Positions 22,613 through 35,618 are shown, counted from the first letter of the stretch. The stretch is DNA of 64,000 nucleotides from Eutypa lata (GCA_022661535.1 JAKULF010000002.1:434001-498000), one strand, 5' to 3'. Made by a program: numbers and translations. Notes: generated from the letters alone by a model not told the origin.

Positions 22613-25600
22613 TCATTCGGCTAGGCTGATTGATGATCTGATAAGCGTCGGTCACCTAAATCAGTTCTGTCATGTGATCTTCACGGAGCTTGCCGCAATG
22701 AGAAAAAGAGCATCGAAGGATTGTGATGATTTTATGATTATACACACATACATATTAGTATGTATGATACCTGGATACTACACACCTACCTACCTACCAG
22801 GTAGTCGAGTCTCTTTAGGGAAATGAGAATGACCTATCTCGTCTAAAAGGTTGGCCCGAATCGGAGCTATCAGGATGTTCGAAAAGAGGGATATGGTGTG
22901 GACTGCATGGTCGAAAAAGGGTGTGGTCCTCTGGGATGTCGGCCGTTGTTTGATCCTATTTTGGACGCAGCGTCGCATCCCCTGCCGCGTCGCACGTGCT
23001 TGTCATTAAATGCGCCCCGGAATATTCCATAATTGGGTCTTGCCCCCGGAATCCCGTTGATGAGTTTTGTGGGGTGCCACAAACCCCGAATAGGAAGCTG
23101 AAGCTACCTAGTTATTCTGGCAGTTCTGGATTCCGATGGTCGGGGAGTCGCTTGGAACCCTGAACCCCTACCTACACGGGACTGCCAAGAACTATCAGAT
23201 GAAGTTCAGAGCCCAAATCTGTCAAAGCGCCAGAATCCGTTCCAAACTTTCATCTACATATGTACCTACATCTGGATCATCTTCAACACACCTACTATTA
23301 TTCATATCCTTGACGGTCTATGTGAATGGTAGATGATCCATCTGGGCAGGATTAGCGGAGACTCGACCCGGACAACCGTTTGAGGGAGAAGACTATGACT
23401 ATAGAGCGATATTCCTGGCAGAGGTTGATCTATAGTCTTCATATACTATTAGATGAATCGGACAACGGCCTCACCCACTGCGAAAGCCATCTTGGTTCGA
23501 TGGATGACACTAAATTTGGCGTCGAGTCTTCTTTTCTGTATCCTGGACGACGAGGGACTGCCTGTCACAAGATGATATCGGGGACTAAAAAAACGACCGC
23601 AGTGCCCACGGACCTAGGCGGTTTTTGGCATGCTTTCGGGGCTATCTTCGACAACCGGCCCGTACTAACACCAACTAACTAAAGAGAATTACATTTTCAG
23701 GAAATCAATTGTATTTCAGTGACGACCTACGATGCTCTCCTTAACAATTACGGCGGCTTTCCGGTTTATCGTATAGAGTATTGGAGAAGTAGACGATCAC
23801 CTGCAAGATCCTGAGACCTTCAACGGAATTTCGCGGTTCTTCATCGCTAGCCATACATACCTATTCCCTATTATCCCGAGGCTATTCATGCCAGGGTCTG
23901 AGGTAGCCAGCCATGTGATGTGATAATAATAAGCTTGACGAGAGCCGCGTGTGGAAATGGAAATGCGGAATTAAGAAGAGATCAGAATTATACTACCAGG
24001 GGGTTTTGCTATAGGTAGATGAAAGCTACCCAACCCAGGCAAGTTTACGAGTTTAGGAAATGAATGGTGCGACACTACCCGCGACATGAGTGGAAGGAGA
24101 TACATACTACAGGTAGCAGCTGAAAATGGATGAACGAATGCACGACGGCGTTGCTGACTAGGGAGGCATGTAGCAACGGTAGTTGACAGTTGCTGTACGT
24201 ACATACATTTAAATTTCAATTGTACGGATGTGAATGCGACCTAATGATCTGTAGGGTAGGGTCGCCATGTAGGTACCGTAATATATCTTACGCATGCTGT
24301 CATCATACGTAGTATACTAAAACAGCGGAAATTTCGGCGACGTCGGCAGCGGATGCGTGTTGTCGCTTCACTTCCACTTATTATCCTACCTTGAATCCCG
24401 TTCTTTGTAATATGTACCTACCTACCTAGGTAGACAATCAATGACCCGCTGACGTTTAACGCTTATGTACGATCTTGACAAACACGAAAAGTGAAAGGGA
24501 GAGAAAAAAAATGATTGAGATCATATGGCGGGGTAAATTTGTTGACATCCGCCCAAACCCAACCGAATGAATGGTCGGTTGATGTCCAGCTCGATGGTAC
24601 CTATGCCGATCTTTGAACCAAAGCTGTTCAAACAATGGGAACCGAGAGATATAGTACATACATATGTACATTATGTAGGTATGATCTAGCGATTTTAACT
24701 GCCACCTAAGTGGATCTCAAATCTTGAACTGGACCTGTAGATCCCACTTGGATACTCATCTCTGACACGCGTTTTCTTTGAGTCGGGTAAAAATAATTCT
24801 GATAACTATTCACTGATCACATTTTCCGTCGTGTTGATAGGCCCCTTTTTGCTGACTCGGGTAGGTAGATTGACATATTTCTCTACCCTATTAGACTAGG
24901 GTCTTCGCTTCTGACTGCTTCCCGGATTATTCTACTAGGTATTAAATGTGCCTGGCGTAGACGGGTAGGGGATCTTGTAACCAAATTCTCACCCTTCGTA
25001 TGTATGTAGGTAATATGTTAAGTTAGCCTCTAGATACCTACTCTGCCGCACCAACCATATAGATATGGTGATATGCCTATTGAATATCTTACCTACGTAC
25101 GTACCTACAGTTACATCATCAGGTAGGATGTATGTATGCATGCATTGCTTGTATTCACCTATGTAGATACAATACCTACGCAGATATCTACGTAATTAGC
25201 CCTTACCGAGGTGTTCAGCATTAACCCAATTCAGAATTATTATCCTAATTTTCCGTCCGACTGACTGATCTTCGTCTGAACAGGACCCCGGCTCAAGCCG
25301 GGACGGGATATCAGGCATGTTAGGTTGGCTTGGGCTGCTTTGCTCGAGTCGACTTTGATTCTGAGAGTTGCGGAACTTAAATTGTGAATAATGCCCAGAC
25401 CTCATTGTCTGCTCAGGTATCTGTTACTAACTAAGTCTAACTATATCATAGCCTAATAACTTAATCTTATAAGCAGAACTGCTTTGAGCTACTGCATCCA
25501 AGTAATAAGTATTCACGACCAACACCCTCAAGCTTCTCTTACTTTGTTTAACCCATAACTATAAGATTTTATAACCCCACTAAGGATTTGTAAATTACTC

Positions 25601-25886
25601 GTTCGCCTAAGCCTCCCTAATCTAGTCGACACTCCTATACTGGGATTCCCCTTACCCAAGTCCCTACTTATACGTATACTTACATCCATACCATCGATAT
25701 ATACGCGACCTTCTCGTCGCTATATTTATTCACTCCATATTTTCTTTCATGAATCCTTGAATTTCAGGCGACAAGTTGCGGCGCCGATTACGGTGGCATG
25801 ACCTACCTAAGGTTTATTAGACCGAGCATGTCAATTACATGCCTGCCTATACGTACATAAAACACGCGACAAGTGGAGTCCTGAGT

Positions 25887-25915
25887 CTCCCCCCCTCCCC
25901 CCCTCCTAGGCCCCG
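25887..25915 (-). repeat. C-run tract (G-quadruplex potential on minus strand)
   Basis: Runs of 7 and 6 C and a nearby CCCC on the plus strand give closely spaced G-runs on the minus strand. The position is intergenic. Confidence 0.5.
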
Positions 25916-26771
25916 TCTGGTCGGTCGCACCGTCTCAGGCTATTTTCACTGTTCCAGCACTATGCTGAGTTCGGTGGGTCTTCTAGAACCTCTCTAGTAG
26001 TTTAGGTCTCGTTCCGTCGGATTCACGATCCCGGAGACAGTACCAGGGCCACCACCGTAGTTCAATTCTACCCTTTGCACCGAACCATTGGGCATCTGAA
26101 GCCCTTCCTACTCTCCACTTTGACAAAAAAAGCACAAGCAAATAGGAAAGCACACATTGCCAAACAACCACCGAGGGGCCCGGCGGGCAGTGCTTGGGTT
26201 AAAAAGAAAAGAAAGGTCGATCCCACATATAACGACGTATATCGGCGACCTGTCTTACCAATCATTTTTTCCCTAACCCTATTTACTTCCGCAGTGCAGT
26301 AATTAAATATACCCTCTCTATATTCAGCTCTTGAAGTGTTTGAGGCGAAGACATTTTGTTGCAGGCCTACAACAACAGTCCCTGTCTACAGTTACATTAT
26401 TTACCGATCAATCTAATCTACCCGTCTATAACTATCCATCCGTTCTCTAGACCGGGGCACTGTTGTCCTACATCGTCTAAAGATTCCCTTTCTCCCTTTT
26501 TCGAGTTTGGACAAGACAGACGAACGGCAAACATTCGCAGCCAACCAGAAGACGGCGCTAAAAAGACGGACGTTTTTCGACACGAGAAAAAAAAAAGAAG
26601 CTTACCTTGGGTGGTGAATTTGCTTCTCAGCTGCTTCGGCTTGTACTCACCTCGCTACAAAAAAGCCGAACCCCGTGGCTTGAAGGTGACTGCTTACTAC
26701 ATATTTGGTGTAATTCTTGTGCACACCACCCCAGTGAATCCTAATTCCTGGGAATGAGAGTGTGGGATGAA

Positions 26772-26813
26772 TAGCTAGCTAGCGAGCGAGCGAACGAACG
26801 AACGAACGAACGA
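26772..26813. repeat. (GCTA)/(GCGA)/(GAAC) tetranucleotide tract
   Basis: An imperfect tetranucleotide repeat that changes unit along its length from GCTA to GCGA to GAAC, about 40 bases, in intergenic DNA. Confidence 0.75.
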
Positions 26814-27935
26814 GCTGCAGTAGGAAGACATTGCGTCTCTCCACCTGGACGGACAACGACGCGTGCATTATCGATTAAGCTGATAAATCATCCCCAGTCT
26901 CCCCCCAAGATAGGGCAGGGCGAGGGACGAGGGACGTCGAACGAGGGGAGATCTGCACAGGTACCAAATTCATTCTAAATCCGACCCACGACCCACGAGC
27001 TGTTGCACCCGGGCGCACACACCCACGCACATATACACGCACATACATACATACGAGCGCAACACACACACGAACGACAGCTGCGCTGCGGGCTAAACAA
27101 GACGTTTGTATTCGGATTTATCGATATCTGAAATACTACCTCTACATACATACATACTTCCAAATCCCATACAACCATCCGTACATATCATCCCTACCTG
27201 CATATATACTTTGTACCTACATTCATAGTGGTGTTCGGGTATTGCACGTTATTAATCCCTGCTTCAGGGGCTGCAGAACATTGCGATTGCGATGACGTCT
27301 CTTGTAAGTCCAAAAACATTTTATTATTAACTTTTGAACCTTCCCTTATCTATCATTTCTATCATTATCACACATTATCGCCTTATCACTGTCACATATT
27401 ACCCTTCACTACGGAGTACTACCTTCAGCTTATTGGCACCCTTCGCGCCTCGCTTCGCCTCGTGCAACCCACTGATTGCATTCCTACGTCTTTTTTTATT
27501 TAATTTGATACATATGGGGTAGCACATCATGATGTGAGAAATTTATGTCTAGGATGTAGGGAGTAAAAAGCAGACAGACTTCTAGTAGTCTCCAGAGGTG
27601 TACTAGGTAGCCTCTAGTACTAGGAGCTGTCGTGCTCCCCTAATCTTATCTCACCATGATGACCTGCCTTATCTTTCACACGTCAAATTAAGAAAGAAGG
27701 TGTCTTAAGATATGATGTTGTGTTTTGTGGTGTTGAGTTGGTACTTTTTGTCTATTCCCGACTGCATTCAAGGATATTTTGTTTCCTTTTGTTTATGATG
27801 TGCAACTTAATTGGCATCCTGCATCTTCTCCTTTCCCGCTTCTTCAATCATCTACATACGTACATGCGCATCCATACACATGCATAGCGATCTCTTCACC
27901 GCTTTCAGCCCATCCTCCAAACGGGCACCAATAAC

Positions 27936-27972
27936 TATTACTACTACTCCTACTACTACTCCTACTACTACA
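27936..27972. repeat. (TAC)n trinucleotide tract with TCC interruptions
   Basis: Repeated TACTAC units broken by CTCC, about 37 bases, about 0.9 kb upstream of the folliculin-like start. Confidence 0.7.
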
Positions 27973-28334
27973 AGCATCCGCCGCACCTCACCTACTCCCG
28001 CACACAAAGATCCGACTAGACTAGAAGCCTCGTGCCCCCCCCACACTCTTGAGTTCTGACATGGCCAACACACATATTTTCCGTACACATCCCACACACT
28101 TCCTGGACTTTCCTGGTTGGTCTGTCTGCTTACACCTCCCTGTTGCTCATCTCACCGCGGACGGCACGGAGCGATGCGCCGCGGCGTTGGTGAGTGGTGG
28201 ATATCGATTGGCGTAGTGCCACGATAGCCACCTTTAGCAACTATGTCTTACTTACATATGCCAATTTCTTATTATTGTTATTATTATTTGAACTACTATT
28301 TGAGATCTGATTCACCTTATTTCTTCCCTGGTGG

Positions 28335-28361
28335 CCCCTCCCCCCCTCCCCCTCCCCCTTC
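28335..28361 (-). repeat. Four C-runs upstream of the folliculin-like gene (G-quadruplex motif)
   Basis: Four runs of 4-7 C separated by single T give, on the minus strand, four G-runs of at least four with one-base loops. This is a textbook intramolecular G-quadruplex pattern. It lies about 0.5 kb upstream of the coding start, probably in promoter or leader. Confidence 0.6.
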
Positions 28362-28847
28362 ATATCCATCTTACCCCTTGTCCTAGTTGTCTGTCAGTCA
28401 GATACATAGTGACGTTCCGGCAAGTAAGGAGTGAGAATCCCCTTCCTTGGGCAACAACAATGCACCCTCCTATTACATACCTTTTGCCTAGAAACTTCTC
28501 TCGCCTCGCGCCCTCCTTCCCGTTTGTCGTGGCGCATCCTGCTCGCCTTGCTCTGCTCCACTTACAACCGACATCCCCGACGACAGCATCTGTCATCATC
28601 GTCATCCCTCTTACCCTTACTATCCTTCTTCACCGTTCTCTATCAAACCCATGCGACCAATAGATATCACACCTACTTTGCGCAATGCACCCCCACGCCC
28701 CCTGAGTTGGACATATATGCTTCCTTTACTTCAAAAATATACTTGCGCTGCTCTAGAGAGAGGAGTATGTGCTTCTAACTCGAGGTTTAATATCTGCAAA
28801 CTTGCGAACCCATTGATCTCCGTTGTCTTTCCTATACCAGCTAGATC

Positions 28848-30482
28848 ATGGTCGTCACTCAGAAAGCAGCATCTTTTCCCTCGCTAACATCACATATCCA
28901 GCTATGCCTCGCGCATTATTGCGACCTACATGGCCCAACACCGCTCATGGTTACCGAGGGCTTGCCAGTTCCCTGCAGTCAGTGCTATGAGGACACGTCT
29001 ATAACCGAACGGCCCCAGACAAGCGCAGCAAATGGATCACAGCCTTCCGTTACTGATGCACTTCGGAAGATGAGTTTGAGTTCACCACGTAGTTCGTCTG
29101 TTCCGATGTCCGACCAAGATGCACAAATACACCGCGCAACACTTCTACAGAAGTCGAAGAAACACACTACGGCTTTGGCTACACAGATGTCACCCGTTAC
29201 AGCCTCCGCTATCGAGACACCCCCTCAAAGTCCGAATAGAACCCCCGAAGTTACCTCAGAGACGAATGGCGCCAAGTCTAGTAATAGGCATGATTCGAGT
29301 TTCCGCAGAACATACGACGACTATGTGACGAAGCGCGCAAATCCTTGTCAGAACTGTGCCCTGACTCTACCGAAGCGACAAGAGAGCAAGCCTACAAAAG
29401 ACAAGAACACCACAGCTACCGACTCTAAGTCTGAACTGCGCGGGCCGACTTTACGGACACGGGCTCCTTATGCTCATGTTCTTAGTAGTCATGACCATCC
29501 TAGTCCACCTAACTCAAACCCGGAATCATCATGTACCTCTGATGCCGAGGATGACGTCTCGCCTAAAGACACCATCCGGCCACCCCACCATGATCGCAGA
29601 CCAACTACATCCACTTCACGTTCAAGCATCTCGTCAAGATCTAGCGTGACACAGCACACACACTACCTGGACTACACATCAACGCACGAGCCGCTCGTCC
29701 CGAACACCTACTCGATAGTACGCGCCTCGTGTCTTCGGACGCTTTCCTTCGAAACCCTTCCCCGCCGGCCCGAGAGCTCACAATCAGGCTCTACGCTCTC
29801 CTCACCAACCTCCACTATCCCACCTTCGTTTCCATCGCCACCACCTACCTCATATAACTCCAATAGTTCTGGTTATATCACGTCGGCACCGACGCCGCAG
29901 TCGGCCGCAAGCAATGGTGGCCCTATATTCTTCGGGGACCCACTAGCTGGCTACACGACGGCGTACATCTTTCGGATACCCGATATGCATGCTCGAGGCC
30001 GCAAGCGAGTTTACGCGTTCTTGGCGCTCAGTACGCACCGTGAACGCTTAGCCATGAAAACTTTCAGCTTGGTGTCGGCTGCGTTCCGCGACCTAGCTGC
30101 TTGGATCCAAGAGCTTGCTGAGGCCCAAGCAGAACGGGAACGCGAGCGTGAGGAAGAATCCGGAAGCGCGGTCGCTGCCCTGAATGCGGCCTATGGCAAC
30201 GGAGGCTTCGGTATTGGCGGACCTCGCGATAGCGGCGTAGGTTTAGGCCTAGGAGGCGGCAGTATCGAGCGCGATAGGGAGAGGGGAAACGAGTCCAGTT
30301 TCCTGAGTGGTGGTCGCGGCCACGGCTTTGTTCACCGCATGGGTGGCTCGATGGGGCCCGGTGGGTTCGCGCCCAAAGCGCGCGGGCTTGCGGAGTTGGT
30401 CGGTCTCCCGGATTTCTTTATTGAGCTGCATTCCCGGTTTGTGCGGATCCTATTTGAGCTTGACCTCATGCTCGGCTCTTGA
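28848..30482 (+). CDS. Folliculin/Lst7-like protein
   Basis: An open frame of 544 residues. The diagnostic N-terminal block is CLAHYCDLHGPTPLMVTEG followed by the cysteine pair PCSQC; a second CxxC-like pair (PCQNC) occurs near residue 170. After a long Ser/Thr/Pro-rich linker (about residues 190-365) a conserved longin-type segment resumes with FGDPLAGYTTAYIFRIPD and ends in ELHSRFVRILFELD. This matches the folliculin N-terminal domain of yeast Lst7, which with Lst4 forms a GTPase-activating complex for Rag/Gtr GTPases at the vacuole in amino-acid signalling to TORC1. The start is uncertain: CTAAC...ATATCCAG just before CTATGCCTC looks like a branch point plus acceptor, so the true first residues may lie in an upstream exon and the first 18 or so residues of this frame may be intronic. 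The glycine-rich stretch near residues 455-500 is unusual. Confidence 0.83.
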   Translation: MVVTQKAASFPSLTSHIQLCLAHYCDLHGPTPLMVTEGLPVPCSQCYEDTSITERPQTSAANGSQPSVTDALRKMSLSSPRSSSVPMSDQDAQIHRATLLQKSKKHTTALATQMSPVTASAIETPPQSPNRTPEVTSETNGAKSSNRHDSSFRRTYDDYVTKRANPCQNCALTLPKRQESKPTKDKNTTATDSKSELRGPTLRTRAPYAHVLSSHDHPSPPNSNPESSCTSDAEDDVSPKDTIRPPHHDRRPTTSTSRSSISSRSSVTQHTHYLDYTSTHEPLVPNTYSIVRASCLRTLSFETLPRRPESSQSGSTLSSPTSTIPPSFPSPPPTSYNSNSSGYITSAPTPQSAASNGGPIFFGDPLAGYTTAYIFRIPDMHARGRKRVYAFLALSTHRERLAMKTFSLVSAAFRDLAAWIQELAEAQAEREREREEESGSAVAALNAAYGNGGFGIGGPRDSGVGLGLGGGSIERDRERGNESSFLSGGRGHGFVHRMGGSMGPGGFAPKARGLAELVGLPDFFIELHSRFVRILFELDLMLGS

Positions 30483-32199
30483 GATTTGCGTTGTTGCTAT
30501 TTATTTCCCTTTTTCGCATACAGGATGGAATCTATCTAGATGCTGTCTCTGGAGCTGGCGAGTAGAGACGGGCTACATTGGCGTGATGGAGCTAGACAAA
30601 GAAACGTTTATGTTTGATGGCATCCAAGTGCTTCTTTGATGTTACGACGTCGAATGACGAAAGGAAATACCCCGGGGGCGAAGGAGATAACCCCCCCATT
30701 GCATGATGAGCTTGGAACGAATTGATGGCGGGAGGACATAATATCGTTGATGATACCCCCTCGCAACAGATGGATACTGAGGCTATCCCATCTGTGGTCG
30801 CATGGCTCACGATAAGAGTTCTCCATCTACAATTTCGTCAATGTACTACTACTTTGTATTTTTTCCTCCATTGTCTTTCCGGTCGAGCGTTTGTTTTCTG
30901 CTTTCTTTTTTTGTTGTCGCTCCTATTTTCTCCATCTATGATTAGAGCTTTCGTTCGGACTAGAAGCAAAGGGGGAGATACACACACGAGGGTCTTGGTA
31001 TAGAGCTAGAAGGCTCGAGCCCAAAGACGAGGAAAAGAGAGAGGGGGGACAGGGGAGTATATGATATTATTACAGGGTAAGACAAAAGGGGGAAAGGGGG
31101 GGTAAAAAGGCAGGTCCTTGGTCGGGGGAGGGGGTTCCTCAGCGTCAAGGTTCTAGGCATCCGTACAGATGACGAAGACCAAGATGAAAAGAGAGGAAGA
31201 GGGATCAACATGACGATGGCATGGCGTCGTTGAGTCACGTTACTACGATAATGATGACAGGGCGTGTGTTCGTTAGATAGTCTTACTTTGTTTTCTTTTT
31301 TTTTCTTTTTGTTGTTGTGGCAAGCTCGACGCAGTCCGTGTATTTGTAGAATATCGCCCAGGCAGGCAGGTAAGGAAGGAAGGAAGTGTCCATGTACGAG
31401 ATAGAGAGACGGAGAGGGAGAGCTTGGTATTTATTTACCCTCGTGCTGATTTAGGCCCGTCCTGCCTACCTAGTTAGCCTCGTAGGAAGAAGACCCCCAT
31501 AACGGGTCGAAGAAACCTAGCTAACATAAGCTAGCTAGCTAGCTGGCTATTCCAAAGGATTGTATGATAGATAGACAACACAGCCGGGCTGTCGGCGCTA
31601 GTTAGACAGGCTGTGAAATGAATTAAGGAATGATTTGATCACACACATTTATTTGTTTGTTCCTTCACGATCTCGAGTAATACCTACATGGATAGGTATG
31701 AATGTATGGTGGAATAGCGAACACGACAAAATGCGTCTCCTCTCTATTCCGCTGCTTTATGTATGGTATAGTACATGTTACCCAGTTAGATGGGTAGGTG
31801 AGTAGTTGGTACCAATTGTCCGCCCCATCCATCCTCGTGAACTAGTTGACTTGTTTTATTTGGTGTGTCGGTGCACTCGAATCATGAAGTAAGCACAGAT
31901 AACACAAAGTAATTTTCTATTATACTTCGTGCCCCTTTCCCCATTCCTCCCCTATCTACTCCCCTTTGCTTACTGCGGCCGATCCCATCTCACCTGGATA
32001 GTTACAAGGGCGTACGTTTCGGTATTGGGTACTTACTCCCCTATACAACCTCTTCTAGCTAGGATAAGTCCCTCCGCCTTTTCTCCCGTTGTCCATCCAT
32101 CCGTCCGCATTTCAAGATAATCGTAATATCAAATAGGCGATGGGAAAGAGGAAAAGGCGAAGAATGATAGCCACCACGGGCGTACGCAAGCAAGCTTGC
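30483..32199. other. Convergent intergenic region
   Basis: Contains the 3' ends of the folliculin-like (+) and Rpt3 (-) genes. G-rich tracts occur at about 31081-31136 and AGGA/AGAG-rich runs at about 31360-31425. No gene is recognised. Confidence 0.55.
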
Positions 32200-33536
32200 T
32201 TATTTGTAGAAGTCGAACTTGTTGTCGTCGGTGGTACCCTTGACCTGGCTCGAGTAGGCGTCCTCGAGGTCGACCTGGATGATGTTGTAGCGGTTCTTGC
32301 GGACGGCGCGCAGGCCGGCCTCCTGCATGATGGCGGCGATGACGGCGCCGCTGAGGGGGTCGTTGCGGACGATCAGGGAGTCGAGGTCGACCTCGGGGGC
32401 GAGGCTCATCTTGGAGGCGATGGTGGAGAAGATGAGGCGGCGCTCGCGGCGGTCGCGCAGGCTGGGGAACTCGATCTTGCGGTCGAGGCGGCCGGGGCGC
32501 AGCAGGGCCGGGTCGAGCGTGTCGGCCCGGTTCGTCGCCATGATGACCTTGACGTTGGACGTCTGGTCGAAGCCGTCCATCTGGTTCAGCAGCTCGAGCA
32601 GGATGCGCTGCACCTCGCGGTCGGCGCCCGTCTGGGCGTCGAACCGCTTCGTCGCGATGGCGTCGATCTCGTCGATGAAGATGATGGCCGGGCTGTTCTC
32701 CCGCGCCATCCGGAACACGTCGCGCACCATGCGGGGGCCCTCGCCCAGGTACTTCTGCACGAACTCGGACCCGACCACGCGGATGAAGCTCGCCGTCGTC
32801 GAGTTCGCCACCGCCTTGACCAGCATGGTCTTGCCCGTGCCGGGGGGCCCGTACAGGAGGACGCCGCGGGGGGGGTCGATGCCGATCTGCTTGTACAGGT
32901 CGAAGTGGGTGAGGGGCAGCTCGACGGCCTCGCGGATCTCCTGCTTCTGCATGTCGAGGCCGCCCACGTCGGCGTACGTCACGTCGGGCTTCTCATCGGC
33001 GCCCAGCATGGCGATGGACGAGTCGGCCTCGGGCGGCAGGATGTCCACCAGCGCGTTCGAGTGCCGGTGCAGCGCCACCGACGACGACGGCTTGAGCTTC
33101 TCGCGGTCGAGCGTCGAGAGGATCCGGACCACGTAGTTAGAGCCCGTGCTGGACTGGACTATGCCGGTGCTGTAGTAGAGGGAAGTTTTTGTTAGTAGTC
33201 ATACAACAAGCTTGGAAAAGAGAAGGGACAGAAAACTCACTTCTGGTCGATGGCTTCCATAAATTGGCCAATGACCAACGGCACGCTCTGGATTCTCTTG
33301 ATCTCCTCCTGAGCTCGGACAAGCTCCCGCTTCAGACTCCTCTGCTCATCCTTGATATACTCCTCCTGCAGCTGGATGTACTCCAGATGCCGCTGGAGCT
33401 TCTTTAATGTGGCGTAGTCATCCCCCCCTTGCGACGGTAAGCCCTCGATGGTCTCGACATTGGGAATGGCGGATGGGATGGGTTTGTTGTGTGGCGCCAC
33501 AAGGTTGGCTGGGTTTTCTACGGCGACGTCGCCCAT
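32200..33536 (-). CDS. RPT3: 26S proteasome regulatory ATPase Rpt3 (subunit 6B)
   Basis: Exons 33536-33241 and 33169-32200 (intron GTGAGT...CTACAG, 71 nt, phase 2) encode 421 residues, the normal length for fungal Rpt3. An N-terminal coiled coil (about 45-90) precedes the OB-fold segment, which begins [18 protein letters not shown] across the splice. The AAA core has Walker A GPPGTGKT (206-213), Walker B IIFIDE (261-266) and the second region of homology with [20 protein letters not shown]. The C-terminus ends FYK, the HbYX motif (hydrophobic-Tyr-any) that docks into the 20S alpha ring and opens the gate. As one of six ATPases in the 19S base it unfolds ubiquitinated substrates. It transcribes toward the folliculin-like gene. 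Confidence 0.98.
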
Positions 33537-35618
33537 TGTTATGTGTCGTTTTTTTCTTCTTCTTTTTCCCCTTCTTCTTTTTAGTTATGCTACGGCGACG
33601 GTCGAGTGAGTGAAAAGCGAGACGTTCGGAGTTAAATATTAGCGTGTGCCTGTATCGTTTGTAGGCGTGAAGTTGTTGGTTGATTTGGAGATGGAAATGG
33701 AGATGGATAAGATGATGAAAGTTGACGTTGAAGGATGTGTGTACGTGCTTCTCGTACCTGCCTGTAACTTAGCTTACATTACTAACGTTAGCTGCTTCCC
33801 CTGCTCCTTGTCGTAATCCAAACGCAGCCTTGCAGCCTTCGGACAGAGACAGCTTACCTAAAAGCTTGAGAAGTGGTCAGTGCACATTGATAGTACATAA
33901 ATATCCATAGTCTACCAAGTGATGGCAGCTGTCTTACCATTTATTCACATAAACTCGAGGCAAACCAACCCCCACATTTGTCTCTCTAACTGCCCACTAA
34001 GCTTCACCTCCGACATCGTCCGACTTGCATCTTGTCAGGGTCCTACTTCTTGAAGCAGATAGTTGCATTCCCAATACGCTTGATCTTAAAAGATCGCTTG
34101 GAATTCCCATGCACAGCGACCTGCAGGTTTGTACTCTGCCCTGCATTTATAGAGTAGCCATCTAGTCAGTCAATCAGAAGCAGGGTAATTCCAGTTTGGA
34201 AGACACGGATTGCTTCACAAACAGATGATGCTATTCATTATTCAGATAGAAGATAACGTTTAGCTAAGCTGCTAAGATACATACCTGATACCTTAGCTGC
34301 TTACTAGGTAGATACAATACAGTATATAGACACACTGTGTATCAATACTCCGTCGTCATATCCACCTGTCTTCCTAGGAGTTCCCATGAACCTAATGCCG
34401 CTTTTAGGAGCGTATTGGTCATTACCTCACCACGTTTGAAGGATCCATAATAGTATACCAAGTTAGGCCTTCAGGCTTCTGCATATCCTTCGAAACGAAC
34501 ATGATAGGTACCTAGAGATGAAAGTAATTGCTTCGGACTGGAATATGTAATCTGGCAGTATAAAGGGCTAACAAGATTAATTCGATCTATCACTCTATAT
34601 CGTATCCAAGTCTGGATCCTGGACCGGCAGCCGCTTACAAGACCAACCAGAATTCTCTAACAGGTATCTTGATGAGCTATCCAGCCGTTCCGCCCTGTTA
34701 TAGGGAAAGTCAAAGTTAACTGGCTGCCAAACTGCATGCTTCACCCACCCATCCATCCACTTATCCATCCAGCTGTCATCCAACCAACGGTTTGGTTATT
34801 CGTACTGTATGTACAATACACTCCACTGGATATGCAGGCTTAATAAGTTAGGTACCTAGCATAACATACATACATACCTATATGTAGGTAGTTGCATACA
34901 TACAAGCATATAACCACCTACATCTAAGGTGGTTGTAGTCATCAGTGAGGCAAGTTAGGTTAGGTATTGTATAATCGTACATACGCACATACCTACCTAC
35001 TTGTACAATACATACATACTAATACACATACATACATGCTTATTCCACATACAGTATAAATAAGGTCCATCAGGCTTAGGCTCCCTCTATCAATACCGTG
35101 AACTTGCACCTGACCCTCTATCTGCATATGCGAATGACTAACATTCGAACACTCCGTCCGACGGGACCAACTCCGTCCTTCCTTTATTCAAACTTCAACC
35201 TCTTTCTAACATTTGATTGCGTTGCCTAACGGTTTCCCATCTTTCTACTCTCAAGTTAAGTTATAACTCCTGGTGTTCGATGTAGGGGGGGTTCGGTCTT
35301 GTCTTATCAATTAACATCGGTTTCTATTTCTCTCCTCCCTTCTAGCCTGCCTACCTGCCTACTACCTACCTACTTATCTACTACCTACATACATTACTAG
35401 GTAGTTACTGTTTATTACACACATTATTCGGATTTCTCTCGTCTCCTACAGCCTGCCGCCGCCTTTCGCCAAGGTCTTCCTCGTTTCGTTCCTTGGTGTC
35501 GCTCCGTCACACCCCACTACTGCTGGGTGTTATAGTTGCTTCAACTCAACATACCGATATTTAAGTTGCTGCTACCGACAGCAAGAGCAAGGCTCGCCTG
35601 AGTATTACCTCACGAGCC
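33537..35618. other. Divergent intergenic region between Rpt3 and the small unknown gene
   Basis: It carries the Rpt3 promoter (minus) and the upstream region of the gene at 35619 (plus). It contains a TAACGTTA palindrome at 33783-33790 and dense CTACC/TACATAC steps from about 34855 to 35410. No gene is seen. Confidence 0.55.

Larger units (their letters stand above)
21356..28847. other. 7.5-kb intergenic region with low-complexity DNA
   Basis: No gene is supported over 7.5 kb between DUF427 and the folliculin-like gene. It is rich in short tandem and palindromic motifs: an AGATGC tract (22580-22612), TACC/GGTA steps (22785-22804, 24416-24433), a C-run tract (25887-25915), a GAAC/GCGA tetranucleotide tract (26772-26813), a (TAC)n tract (27936-27972) and a C-run tract (28335-28361). 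The last 2 kb are C/T-rich with many short open frames and probably contain the promoter and a long leader of the folliculin-like gene. Confidence 0.55.

Noticed and set aside
26269..26280. CCCTAACCCT, telomere-like
   Set aside because: Only about one and a half repeat units; not a telomeric array.
28331..28887. Several overlapping 78-115-codon frames upstream of the folliculin-like gene
   Set aside because: They overlap one another in different frames in C/T-rich DNA, with no motif; most likely leader sequence.
32140..33195. 351-codon plus-strand frame opposite Rpt3
   Set aside because: Shadow of the AAA ATPase; repetitive Val/Gly/Asp/His composition typical of antisense G+C-rich codons.
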